Origin: Acidovorax sp. T1 | GTDB taxonomy: Bacteria; Pseudomonadota; Gammaproteobacteria; Burkholderiales; Burkholderiaceae_C | Direction: 5' to 3' | DNA: 64,000 nt | Assembly (NCBI RefSeq): GCF_002176815.1 | Contig: NZ_CP021648.1 | Span: forward strand, 4,011,001 to 4,075,000 | Part shown: one piece after another, positions 18,063 to 28,148 of the stretch | How the letters are laid out: every line of letters begins with the position of its first letter | Numbering within the stretch: the stretch's first letter is position 1 | Position numbers and translations under genes: made by a program | Notes under the pieces: generated by a model | Seen by the model: only the letters and a program-made list of their open reading frames with translations | What the model was told of the DNA's origin: nothing | Databases searched by the model: none

Positions 18063-20831
18063 ATGTCCACCTATCCCGCTGAATTATCGGGCTCCGTCGC
18101 TGACTCGGCCGGCTTGGCGAGGTACTCGCGTTTCTTTCAACGCCTGCAACGCCGCTACGCAGACGATCTGGCCTTGCTGCCGGCCGGCGCGCCGGACAAG
18201 GCCTCCATGGCGCAGGCCTTTGCGGCATTGCAGGCGCGCGGGTGCGACATCGCAACCGCCCTGCGCATACTGCGCCAGCTGGTCATGGAGCGGCTGATCC
18301 GGCTCGATTGCGAAGCCCAGGCCCCGCTGGCCCACATCACCCGCGCCGTCACCGAGCTGGCCGAGTTCGCGCTCGATCAAGCGTGCCTGCACGCCCGCCG
18401 CGAACTAGACAACCGCTACGGCGCACCGCTCTCGCCCGATGGGCAGCCGGTGCCCCTGTGGGTGATCGGCATGGGCAAGCTGGGCGCGCGGGAGCTCAAC
18501 GTATCCAGCGACATCGACCTCATCTACGTCTATGCGCAAGACGGCGAAACGGCCGGTAACGTGGACGGACGCGGCCGCATTTCCAACCATGAATATTTTG
18601 CCCATGCGGTGAAGATGATCTACAGCCTGGTGGGCGACACCACCGAACACGGCTTTGTCTTCCGGGTGGACCTGGCCCTGCGGCCCCATGGCAATTCCGG
18701 CCCCGCCGCCGTATCGCTGGCGGCACTGGAAGACTACCTGCAGGTGCAGGGGCGCGAATGGGAGCGATTTGCCTGGCTCAAGAGCCGGGTGGTGGCGCCG
18801 CAAAGCTGCATTGACAGCGCCGAAGTGCTGGCGCTGCGCAGCGTGGTGCTGCCGTTCGTGTTCCGACGCTACCTCGATTACAGCGTGTTTGATGCGCTGC
18901 GCACCCTGCACCGGCAGATCCGCGAGCACGCCGCCAAGCGCAGCGCCGGCCATCCGGAGCGCGCCAATGATGTGAAACTGTCGCGCGGCGGTATTCGCGA
19001 AATTGAATTCACGGTGCAGCTGCTGCAGGTGGTGCGCGGTGGGCAGTTTCCCGAACTGCGCCGCCGGCCCACGCTGGATGCCCTGCCACGGCTGGCCCAG
19101 GCCGGGCTCATGCCGCAGGAGACAGCCGATGCACTGGCGCGGGCCTATGTGTTTCTGCGCCGCGTGGAGCACCGCATCCAGTACCTGGACGACCAGCAGA
19201 CCCATGTGCTGCCCACGCGCGACGACGATCTGGCCTGGATTGCCCGCACCATGGGCCACAGCGACTGCTGCGGTTTTCTGCATGAACTCGATGCCCACCG
19301 TGAGCTGGTGGCACAGGAGTTCGACACCCTCCTGGGTGGCAATGGCAAGAAGGAATGCAATGGCGGCGGATGCGGCGGGCCGCGCGCGGCCACCACGCCC
19401 CCACCCGAGCTGGAAGGCTTGCTCGAACAACTGCCTGCCGGGTTTCGCAAGCGGGTGGCGGAGTGGCGCACCCATCCCCGCGTGATCGCGTTGCGCGACG
19501 AAGCCCGCGCACGGCTGTTCCGGCTGATCCAGCGCACGGCGCAGTGGCTGGGCGAAGGACGGGTCACCGAGGAAGCCGCCGTGCGCCTTGTGAACTGGCT
19601 CGAGCCCCTGCTGCGACGCGAAAGCTATCTGGCCTTGCTGCTGGAGCGCCCCTCGGTGCATGAGCAACTGCTACACCTGCTGGGCGCCGCCCGATGGCCC
19701 GCTCGCTACCTGCTGCAACACCCGGGTGTCATCGATGAACTGGTGGGTAACGCGCTACTGGCCGAGCGCTTTGTCGTGGCTGATTTCGAGCGCGAACTGG
19801 CCCTGCGGCTGGCTTCGTTGCGGTCCACTGGCGAGGACGACGACGAAACCCTGCTCAACCTGTTGCGCCGCGCGCAGCACGCGGAAACCTTCCGCACGCT
19901 GGCCCGCGATGTGGAGCACCGGATCACCGTCGAGCAGGTGGCCGATGACCTGAGCGCGCTGGCCGACAGCGTGCTGCGCATCTCGGCCCAGTGGTGCTGG
20001 AGCCGCCTCAAAAACCGGCACCGCGAAACCCCGCAATTTGCCATCATTGGCTACGGAAAGCTCGGCGGCAAGGAGCTGGGCTACGGCAGTGATCTCGACA
20101 TCGTTTTCGTGTTCGACGATGACGACGAACGGGCCCCCGAGATCTATGCGGCGTTTGTACGCAAGCTGATCAACTGGCTCACCGTCAAAACGGGCGAGGG
20201 TGATTTGTACGAAATCGACACGGCCCTGCGCCCCAACGGCAATTCCGGCCTGCTGGTCACCAGTTTCGATGCCTACGCGGCATACCAGCAGCAACGCGGC
20301 AGCAACACGGCATGGACATGGGAACACCAGGCGATGACGCGGGCGCGCTTTGTGCTGGGCAGTGCCGCCCTGCAGGCCCGCTTTGATGCGGTGCGTGAAG
20401 CAGTGATCACGTCGCCGCGAGACCCCGTCGCGTTGCGCGCAGAGATCGTGTCCATGCGCGGGCGCGTGCGTTCGGCCCATCGCACGCGCGAGGGGCAGTT
20501 TGATGTGAAACACAGCCCGGGCGGCATGGTGGATGCCGAGTTTGCCGTGCAGTACCTTGTACTGGCGTATTCCGCCCAGCACCCTGAGTTGGTGAGCAAC
20601 GTGGGCAACATCGCACTGCTGCAGCGCGCCGAGCAAGTGGGCTTGCTGCCTGCCGGTGTGGGCCAGGCTGCAGCCGACGCCTACCGCGAACTGCGCCGTG
20701 TGCAGCACCGTGCACGGCTCGATGAAGTGCCGACCGAAGTCGCGCCCCCCGCGCTGCAGGCAGAGCAGCGCGCAGTGCTGGCGCTCTGGGATGCGGTTTT
20801 TGGCGATAACCCGGTGCGTGCTGCGACCTGA
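18063..20831 (+). CDS. glnE: Bifunctional glutamine synthetase adenylyltransferase/deadenylase
   Basis: GlnE adds AMP to, or removes it from, a tyrosine of glutamine synthetase in response to PII proteins and glutamine. The 922-residue protein has the two nucleotidyltransferase domains of the family. The N-terminal deadenylase has MGKLGARELNVSSDIDL at about residue 138. The C-terminal adenylylase has GYGKLGGKELGYGSDLDIVF at about 661. Each is followed by a helical GlnD_UR_UTase-like region (SRGGIREIEFTVQLLQ and HSPGGMVDAEFAVQYL). It is divergent from yhdP and apparently single. Confidence 0.96.
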   Translation: MSTYPAELSGSVADSAGLARYSRFFQRLQRRYADDLALLPAGAPDKASMAQAFAALQARGCDIATALRILRQLVMERLIRLDCEAQAPLAHITRAVTELAEFALDQACLHARRELDNRYGAPLSPDGQPVPLWVIGMGKLGARELNVSSDIDLIYVYAQDGETAGNVDGRGRISNHEYFAHAVKMIYSLVGDTTEHGFVFRVDLALRPHGNSGPAAVSLAALEDYLQVQGREWERFAWLKSRVVAPQSCIDSAEVLALRSVVLPFVFRRYLDYSVFDALRTLHRQIREHAAKRSAGHPERANDVKLSRGGIREIEFTVQLLQVVRGGQFPELRRRPTLDALPRLAQAGLMPQETADALARAYVFLRRVEHRIQYLDDQQTHVLPTRDDDLAWIARTMGHSDCCGFLHELDAHRELVAQEFDTLLGGNGKKECNGGGCGGPRAATTPPPELEGLLEQLPAGFRKRVAEWRTHPRVIALRDEARARLFRLIQRTAQWLGEGRVTEEAAVRLVNWLEPLLRRESYLALLLERPSVHEQLLHLLGAARWPARYLLQHPGVIDELVGNALLAERFVVADFERELALRLASLRSTGEDDDETLLNLLRRAQHAETFRTLARDVEHRITVEQVADDLSALADSVLRISAQWCWSRLKNRHRETPQFAIIGYGKLGGKELGYGSDLDIVFVFDDDDERAPEIYAAFVRKLINWLTVKTGEGDLYEIDTALRPNGNSGLLVTSFDAYAAYQQQRGSNTAWTWEHQAMTRARFVLGSAALQARFDAVREAVITSPRDPVALRAEIVSMRGRVRSAHRTREGQFDVKHSPGGMVDAEFAVQYLVLAYSAQHPELVSNVGNIALLQRAEQVGLLPAGVGQAAADAYRELRRVQHRARLDEVPTEVAPPALQAEQRAVLALWDAVFGDNPVRAAT

Positions 20832-20996
20832 AAGCATGGTGCATGGCGCGGTATGCCATCCCGCGACAGTATCCTGCCTTGAATAGCGAGGGGGCCCGAC
20901 CGCCGAGGCAGGTGAGGGTCTGGCAAACAGCAAACCATTTCCCATGGTTGTTCGCCCTTGATGGCGACCTACCGGTTAGATAATGTAACGAGCGCC

Positions 20997-22214
20997 ATGA
21001 ATCTTGTTGCCCTGAACATTAAATCCATCCAGTTGGGTCATCCGCTGCCTTTTGTGCTGCGTGGTGCGGATGGAGCGTTGCTGGCGCAAAAAGGCTATGT
21101 CATCCGCACCCGTGCCGAACTGGAATCGCTGGAGGCACGCGGCCTGCAACTGTGCGTAGACACGAGTGAGTCCGGCGAGAGCCACCGCGCCTACCTCGCG
21201 CAGCTGCAGAAAATGCTGCTGTCCGACACTTCCCTGGGGCAGATTGCGGCGATGAAGATCCATGCAGGCGCGCAGTCGGGAGGTACGCAGGCTGGCCGTG
21301 AACGCGATGGTAAATATGTGCCGGACTGGCCTCAACTACAGTTGCGTGCCACCCAGTTGCTGCGCGCACCACTGGCGGGCGATTTCGAGGGCCGTTTTCA
21401 GGCCCTGCACGGTGAACTGAACCGCAATTGCGAGCAAGCGCCCGACGCCACGCTGCTGGCCCTGATTTATCTGTCGGCGCAAGAAACCCGCATGTACAGC
21501 GCCACCCACGCCATGCTGGTGAGCTGCGCGTGCATGGTGGTGGCGCGCGAAATGCTGCGTTGGCCCGATGCGCGGGTGCTGCAACTGGGCAGCGCGGGGC
21601 TCACCATGAACATCGCCATGACCGAGCTGCAGGACCAGTTGGCCCAGCAGTCGCAGCCACTCACGGCCCAGCAAATCATGGCAATCGAAGACCATGCCAG
21701 CCGCTCTGAGCAGTTGCTTCGCCGCTTGGGGGTGACCGACCCCGTGTGGCTGGAAGCGGTGCTGTGCCATCACCACCGCTTGCCCGGCCCGCTGGCGAAG
21801 AAGTCCGAAGCGCAGCAAATGGCGCGCCTGCTGCAGCGCGCCGATATCTTTGGCGCCCGCCTGGCCCCCCGCGTGGTGCGCTCGCCCATGCCGGTCACGG
21901 CCGCCATGCAGGCCAGCTACTACAACGAAGAACACCAGGTGGACGAGGCGGGTGCCGCGCTGGTCAAAGCGCTCGGCATCTACCCGCCGGGCGCCTTGGT
22001 CCGGCTGGCCACCCAGGAAGTGGCTGTGGTGCTCCGCCGTGGCACCACGGCCACCACACCCCGCGTGGCCGTGGTGATGAACCGTGACGGCATGCCCACC
22101 GGCGAGATGATTCCGCGCGACACCTCCCAAACCGCCTGGAAGATCGCGGGCGTCGTGGCATACCGGGACGTGCGGGTGCAATTGCCCCTGGACCGCTTGC
22201 TGGCCCTGGTGTAG
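20997..22214 (+). CDS. HD-GYP-like domain protein with degraded active site
   Basis: 405 residues from ATG 20997; an upstream in-frame ATG at 20958 would add 13 residues unlike the family N-terminus. An N-terminal DUF3391-like segment (NIKSIQLGHPLPFVLRGADG) precedes an HD-GYP fold at about 150-320. The first histidine (ATHAMLV) and the late HHHRLPGP remain. Where active enzymes have HDIGK this protein has MNIAM, and the GYP loop is gone, so c-di-GMP hydrolysis is doubtful. It may bind a ligand or partner instead. It lies between glnE and a GST gene, probably monocistronic. Confidence 0.75.
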   Translation: MNLVALNIKSIQLGHPLPFVLRGADGALLAQKGYVIRTRAELESLEARGLQLCVDTSESGESHRAYLAQLQKMLLSDTSLGQIAAMKIHAGAQSGGTQAGRERDGKYVPDWPQLQLRATQLLRAPLAGDFEGRFQALHGELNRNCEQAPDATLLALIYLSAQETRMYSATHAMLVSCACMVVAREMLRWPDARVLQLGSAGLTMNIAMTELQDQLAQQSQPLTAQQIMAIEDHASRSEQLLRRLGVTDPVWLEAVLCHHHRLPGPLAKKSEAQQMARLLQRADIFGARLAPRVVRSPMPVTAAMQASYYNEEHQVDEAGAALVKALGIYPPGALVRLATQEVAVVLRRGTTATTPRVAVVMNRDGMPTGEMIPRDTSQTAWKIAGVVAYRDVRVQLPLDRLLALV

Positions 22215-22592
22215 CTCCATGCGGGTGGTACCGGCGGGTGCAGCCAGGGCCCGGTCCGCGCCAGCAAGCAGCAGCTGACCGCGCCCCAACCCCGGTGATT
22301 TCCATGATCTCGTTACGCTTTGCCGATCTTTTCGAGCCAGGGGCTGGAACTTTGGCGGTATAACCCCACTCTGTAGAGTGCAAGAGCGCATTGGGCGCCT
22401 TACCGGTTTGACGTTGCGAAGCCTTTCGGGCCCCAGGGTTCCGATTGACCTCCTGGAGCGCTTCTCCTCCCTCCCTCTCTTATTCGCTTCGGGACGCTTC
22501 GCAACTCTTTTATTCCAGGCGCCGGCCAGAGGGGGCCGGCTTACACCGGCATCTTTGGATGAGGCCAAGGCCCCGCGCCGGCGCTCAGGCCC
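22215..22592. other. Gene-free 378-bp gap with inverted repeats
   Basis: No coding signal is convincing. Visible structures are CACTCTGTAGAGTG (22367-22380), a 10-bp inverted pair GTTGCGAAGC/GCTTCGCAAC at 22413-22422 and 22496-22505 enclosing 73 bp, and a GC hairpin GCCGGCC...GGCCGGC at 22521-22540. The last may be the terminator of the minus-strand GST. The spaced arms could form a structured RNA on either strand. Confidence 0.5.
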
Positions 22593-24689
<2,097 letters not shown>

Positions 24690-24695
24690 CCCGCC

Positions 24696-24760
24696 TCAAT
24701 TTTTGGCATTTTCAGCTCCCAGCGCTTACACGGTAAGCCCTGGGAGCTATTTATTTGTGA
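24696..24760. repeat. Hairpin repeat (TAGCGCTT family), copy 4, likely purB terminator
   Basis: AGCTCCCAGCGCTTACACGG followed by TAAGCCCTGGGAGCTATTTA forms a strong stem just after purB and just before yaeQ. Confidence 0.7.
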
Positions 24761-24770
24761 GCACAAAACC

Positions 24771-25331
24771 ATGGCCATCAAATCCACCATCTTCAAGGCG
24801 AACCTGCAAATCGCCGACATTGACCACGGCTACTATGCCGACCACGCGCTCACGCTGGCCCGCCACCCGAGCGAGACCGACGAGCGCATGATGGTGCGGC
24901 TGGCGGCCCTGGCCATTGCAGCGCACCAGCTCAACGACCTGTGCAACGGCGATGCCACCCTGGCGTTTGGCGCGGGACTGTCCGACCCGGACGACCCTGA
25001 TGCCTCGCTGACCGACTTCACCGGCCGCAAGCGCGTGTGGATCGAAGTGGGTCAGCCCGAGGACAAGCCGCTCACCAAGGCCTGCAGCAAGGCCGATTCG
25101 GTCATCGTGTATTGCTTCAACCACGCCGCCGAGATCTGGTGGAAGGGCATCGAAACCAAGCTCTCGCGCCTGGAAAAACTGCAGGTCTGGCGCATTCCCA
25201 CCGAGGCTTCGCAAGCGCTGGCGCAGCTGGCCGAACGCAGCATGCAGCTGCAGGCCACGGTGCAGGAGGGGGCCATCACCCTCAGCAGCACCCAGGGCAG
25301 CGTGCATGTGGAGCCCGTGCGCTGGAAATAA
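24771..25331 (+). CDS. yaeQ: YaeQ family protein
   Basis: 186 residues, full length for YaeQ, a PD-(D/E)XK-fold protein of unsettled function once proposed to affect RfaH-dependent transcription. The family start MAIKSTIFKANLQIADIDHG and the core TDFTGRKRVWIEVGQPEDKPL followed by KACSKADSVIVYCF are clear. The nuclease-like core residues (Glu and Gln in WIEVGQ, then Lys) are present. Flanked on both sides by hairpin repeats. Confidence 0.93.
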   Translation: MAIKSTIFKANLQIADIDHGYYADHALTLARHPSETDERMMVRLAALAIAAHQLNDLCNGDATLAFGAGLSDPDDPDASLTDFTGRKRVWIEVGQPEDKPLTKACSKADSVIVYCFNHAAEIWWKGIETKLSRLEKLQVWRIPTEASQALAQLAERSMQLQATVQEGAITLSSTQGSVHVEPVRWK

Positions 25332-25339
25332 GGCGCCGG

Positions 25340-25401
25340 GTTTTGCATAAAACTGGCTGCTAGCGCTTTCCCATCAAGCGCTAACAGCTATCAAAATAAG
25401 A
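25340..25401. repeat. Intergenic hairpin repeat (TAGCGCTT family), copy 5
   Basis: GCTGCTAGCGCTTTCCCATC then AAGCGCTAACAGCTATCAAA, one of the best copies, between the convergent yaeQ and DUF1289 genes. Confidence 0.85.
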
Positions 25402-25404
25402 GCA

Positions 25405-25839
25405 TCAGTCGCGCGGCATGAGCGCGCCGCTGGGCCCTTCGGCCGCGCGTTCGGCGTAGCGGTTGAAGCGCCAGGCGGTGTGTTCCAGCGTGATGCGGCG
25501 CCACACGGCGCGCTTTTCGGCGGGGCCCATGGCGGGCCACAACTGCACCTCGTCAAAGCTGCGCCCGCAGCCCTTGCACCAGTCGTCGCCCTGGCTGGTC
25601 GAGCAGATGGCGATGCACGGCGTGTCGGGCGTGGTGTCGTACCAGGCCAGCCAGGCGGCCCGCGCCGGCGCCGGCAGGCTTTGCTCGTCGGCCTCGTCTT
25701 CGTGGCGGAACACCATGCGCGCATACACCTCGCCCAGCGCGCTGATCTCGGGCGCCAGCGCCGCCCCAGCAGTGGCGGGCGCGCGCTCGCGCCAGTGGTT
25801 GATGGCGGCTTCGATGTCGGTGATGTGGATGGCGGCCAT
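25405..25839 (-). CDS. DUF3717/DUF1289 domain protein
   Basis: 144 residues from ATG 25839 (MAAIHITDIEAAINHWRERA); the upstream 12 codons are not family-like. The first 55 residues match the DUF3717 pattern. The second part (about 80-125) is a DUF1289 motif with four cysteines in CIAICSTSQGDDWCKGCGR, probably a small metal-binding knuckle. Function unknown. Monocistronic. Confidence 0.85.
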   Translation of the reverse strand: MAAIHITDIEAAINHWRERAPATAGAALAPEISALGEVYARMVFRHEDEADEQSLPAPARAAWLAWYDTTPDTPCIAICSTSQGDDWCKGCGRSFDEVQLWPAMGPAEKRAVWRRITLEHTAWRFNRYAERAAEGPSGALMPRD

Positions 25840-25961
25840 GGCGTGCAGTTGCAGCAAGAGGGGGCAACGGGGCACGGATCATAGCCGCGCGGCGTGCCCC
25901 GGGCGGGGCGCCACGCCGGTGGCCCTGTCTGGCGCGGGGGCGGGCGAGCGGGCTTTGCGTA

Positions 25962-26027
25962 CTCCTGTTTTGATAGCTTCCTGCGCTTGCCAGCAAAGCG
26001 CTTGAGGCCGATTTCTCTTGAATAATG
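25962..26027. repeat. Intergenic hairpin repeat (TAGCGCTT family), copy 6
   Basis: TGATAGCTTCCTGCGCTTGC then AGCAAAGCGCTTGAGGCCGA, directly upstream of the riboswitch. Confidence 0.75.
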
Positions 26028-26089
26028 GCCCACAAAACCATGGTTTCTGGCTTGCACGCCCCGCGCGGCCTGTGTTCCAATCGCCGCTT

Positions 26090-26238
26090 CGAAGGGGAGT
26101 AGCTCCCGACATGTGTTCCGACCGAGGCAGTCATTGGCGATCGGGGGCATGGCATCGGAACCGTCGTCAATACGAAGCATCGCTTCCGGCGGTCCGGGTT
26201 CGGCACACACCAGGGTGCCGAACCGAGCAAGACCTTTG
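26090..26238 (+). promoter_or_regulatory. yybP-ykoY manganese riboswitch
   Basis: The 5' strand CGAAGGGGAGTAGCTCCCGA and the 3' strand GAGCAAGACCTTTG are the conserved halves of the yybP-ykoY aptamer; CGAAGG pairs with CCTTTG to close the P1 stem. Between them lie a variable arm and a long GGTTCGGCAC...GTGCCGAACC stem. The class binds Mn2+ and turns on export genes. It sits 158 bp upstream of a TerC-family gene, a standard partner. Confidence 0.9.
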
Positions 26239-26396
26239 ATGGGCCCACCGTGGGCTGATCAAGGCCGTCACCTCGCCATCTCTGCCCCTGGTGGCACGCC
26301 CCTGATCCGCCCACAGCAAGCCTCCTATCCCCGGGACGAACTCGGCGCTACAGTCGCAGCCGGGTCGTCCTTTTGCCCTTTGATATTGAGGAATTT

Positions 26397-27125
26397 ATGG
26401 ACTTTTTGGCATCGCCCGAATTCTGGCTGGCACTCGGCCAGATCATCATCATCGACATCCTGCTGGGTGGCGACAACGCGGTGGTCATTGCGCTGGCCTG
26501 CCGCAAACTGCCGCCCGCCCAGCGCACCAAGGGCATCATCTGGGGCACGGCCGGTGCCATCGTGCTGCGTGTGATCCTGATCGCGTTTGCCATGACGCTG
26601 CTGGCGCTGCCTTTCCTCAAGTTCGTGGGCGCGCTGCTGCTGGTATGGATTGGCGTGAAGCTGCTGGCCCCCGATGAAGACGGCCATGGCGACATCCAGA
26701 CCAGCGACAAGCTGCTGGCCGCCATCAAGACCATCATCGTTGCCGACCTGGTGATGAGTGTGGACAACGTGATCGCCATTGCGGGCGCCGCGCAGAACGC
26801 GGGCGAACACCAGTTCCTGCTGGTGGTGCTGGGCCTGCTGATTTCCATCCCGATCATCGTCTGGGGCAGCCAGCTGGTCATCAAGCTGATGGAGCGCTTC
26901 CCCATCATCATCACGCTCGGCGGCATGCTGCTGGGCTGGATTGCGGGCGGCATGCTGGTGACCGACCCCGTCTTCTCCAACCCTGACAAGTGGCAGTGGA
27001 TGTTCAAGATTGCGCAAACCGACACCATCCGCTACGCGGCCAGCGTGGCCGGCGCCTTGCTGGTGTTTGTGGCTGGCAAGGCCATTTTGGCGCGCCGCGC
27101 CGCCGCCGCGCCTGCACAGGGCTGA
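26397..27125 (+). CDS. TerC family integral membrane protein, predicted Mn2+ exporter
   Basis: 242 residues with about seven membrane helices. Start ATG 26397 has GAGGA just upstream. The two TerC acidic repeats that form the metal path are visible: DILLGGDNAVVIALACR near residue 18 and ADLVMSVDNVIAIAGAAQ near 115. It belongs to the YkoY/YjbE branch, and the manganese riboswitch in its leader points to export of excess manganese. It is followed by a separate small gene beyond a hairpin. Confidence 0.93.
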   Translation: MDFLASPEFWLALGQIIIIDILLGGDNAVVIALACRKLPPAQRTKGIIWGTAGAIVLRVILIAFAMTLLALPFLKFVGALLLVWIGVKLLAPDEDGHGDIQTSDKLLAAIKTIIVADLVMSVDNVIAIAGAAQNAGEHQFLLVVLGLLISIPIIVWGSQLVIKLMERFPIIITLGGMLLGWIAGGMLVTDPVFSNPDKWQWMFKIAQTDTIRYAASVAGALLVFVAGKAILARRAAAAPAQG

Positions 27126-27181
27126 GGGCAAACGTAAACCCGCCGGTGCGCGAACCGTCAAACCGGCGAATGGGCTAGCGC

Positions 27182-27206
27182 AAAGGGGGCACTATGCCCC
27201 CTTTGT
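27182..27206 (+). terminator. Hairpin after the TerC-family gene
   Basis: AAAGGGGGC and GCCCCCTTT enclose a 5-base loop, followed by GTCATG; the T-run is short, so termination may be partial. Confidence 0.45.
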
Positions 27207-27230
27207 CATGCTCCCGCCTCTGGAGGTGGT

Positions 27231-27683
27231 ATGGACAAAGTCATCGTGTACGTGGACGACGCAGCCCATGCGCAGCAGATCCTGGCGCCCTTGCTGGCGG
27301 GCGAGGCGGCTGCCGGAACGCACTGGGTGCTGGTGGCCTGCGCCCCGCGCATGACGCACCGCGTCAGCAAGTGGGTGAGCCACCGCGCCCGCGAAAACTG
27401 GCGCGACAAATGGGCCGACAAGCTTTTTGCGCAGCTGCTGCCGTGGCTGCGGTCGGGCAGCCACGGCAACGTGACAACCGTGCTGGCCAAAGGCCCCTTG
27501 CCCGAGCTGGCCACGCAATTGCAGGCCGAACTGGGTGCCGCCCGTGTGGTCGATGCCCGCCGGCCCAAGCTGGATGCCGCCGCCGACCTGTCGTCCGCTG
27601 CGTCGGCCCGCCTGTTGTTTCCGGGCACCTTGCCCGGCCTGCTGACCGGGCTGGGCGCACTGCTGGTGCTGGACATGGCCTGA
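27231..27683 (+). CDS. Universal-stress-like conserved protein
   Basis: 150 residues with a GGAGGTGGT ribosome-binding site. The start MDKVIVYVDDAAHAQQIL, the strand-turn VLVACAPRMTHRVSK and the late PGTLPGLLTGLGALLVLDMA suggest an alpha/beta fold like universal stress proteins, but the ATP-binding glycine motif is not evident. I do not recognise a specific function. Confidence 0.6.
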   Translation: MDKVIVYVDDAAHAQQILAPLLAGEAAAGTHWVLVACAPRMTHRVSKWVSHRARENWRDKWADKLFAQLLPWLRSGSHGNVTTVLAKGPLPELATQLQAELGAARVVDARRPKLDAAADLSSAASARLLFPGTLPGLLTGLGALLVLDMA

Positions 27684-27794
27684 TCCGATCACCCAGGCTT
27701 CGACGCGCAGCCTGTGGTGTCGTGTTTCAAGAACGCCGCCACCAGCCAGCGCGCCCGGCCGCCTGCAAAGCCAGCCCGGTGTTATTGTGCGCGC

Positions 27795-28148
27795 ATGAAA
27801 CTCCTACTCAAATGGCTGCTCAGCGCTGCGGCACTGCTGCTGGTGGCTTACCTCTACAGCGGCGTGCAGGTGCAAAGCTTTACCTCGGCCCTGATTGCCG
27901 CGCTGGTCATCGGTCTGTTCAATGCCGTGCTGCGCCCCGTGCTGGTGGTGCTGACGCTGCCGGTGACCATCGTCACCGTGGGCCTGTTTCTCTTTGTGAT
28001 CAACGCCCTGATGTTCTGGGCCGCCGCGGGCGTGCTGGGCGGTTTTCATGTCACCGGCTTTGGCGCGGCCCTGCTGGGCTCGCTGATCTATTCGGTGCTG
28101 GGCTTGCTGATCGAATCAGCGCTCGGCGGCCTGTTCCTTCAAAAGTAG
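27795..28148 (+). CDS. Phage-holin-family (holin 4 superfamily) membrane protein
   Basis: 117 residues with four predicted membrane helices and almost no soluble part, the PF04020 pattern (VIGLFNAVLRPVLVVLTLPV and a GLFLFVINALMFW helix). Despite the name these are ordinary chromosomal proteins of unknown function. Start ATG 27795 gives the standard MKLLLKWLLSA beginning. Its 3' end overlaps the convergent protease gene by 33 bp. Confidence 0.85.
   Translation: MKLLLKWLLSAAALLLVAYLYSGVQVQSFTSALIAALVIGLFNAVLRPVLVVLTLPVTIVTVGLFLFVINALMFWAAAGVLGGFHVTGFGAALLGSLIYSVLGLLIESALGGLFLQK

Noticed and set aside
27795..28148. Holin gene as evidence of a prophage
   Set aside because: The family name is misleading; no other phage genes are nearby and the protein is a usual chromosomal one.
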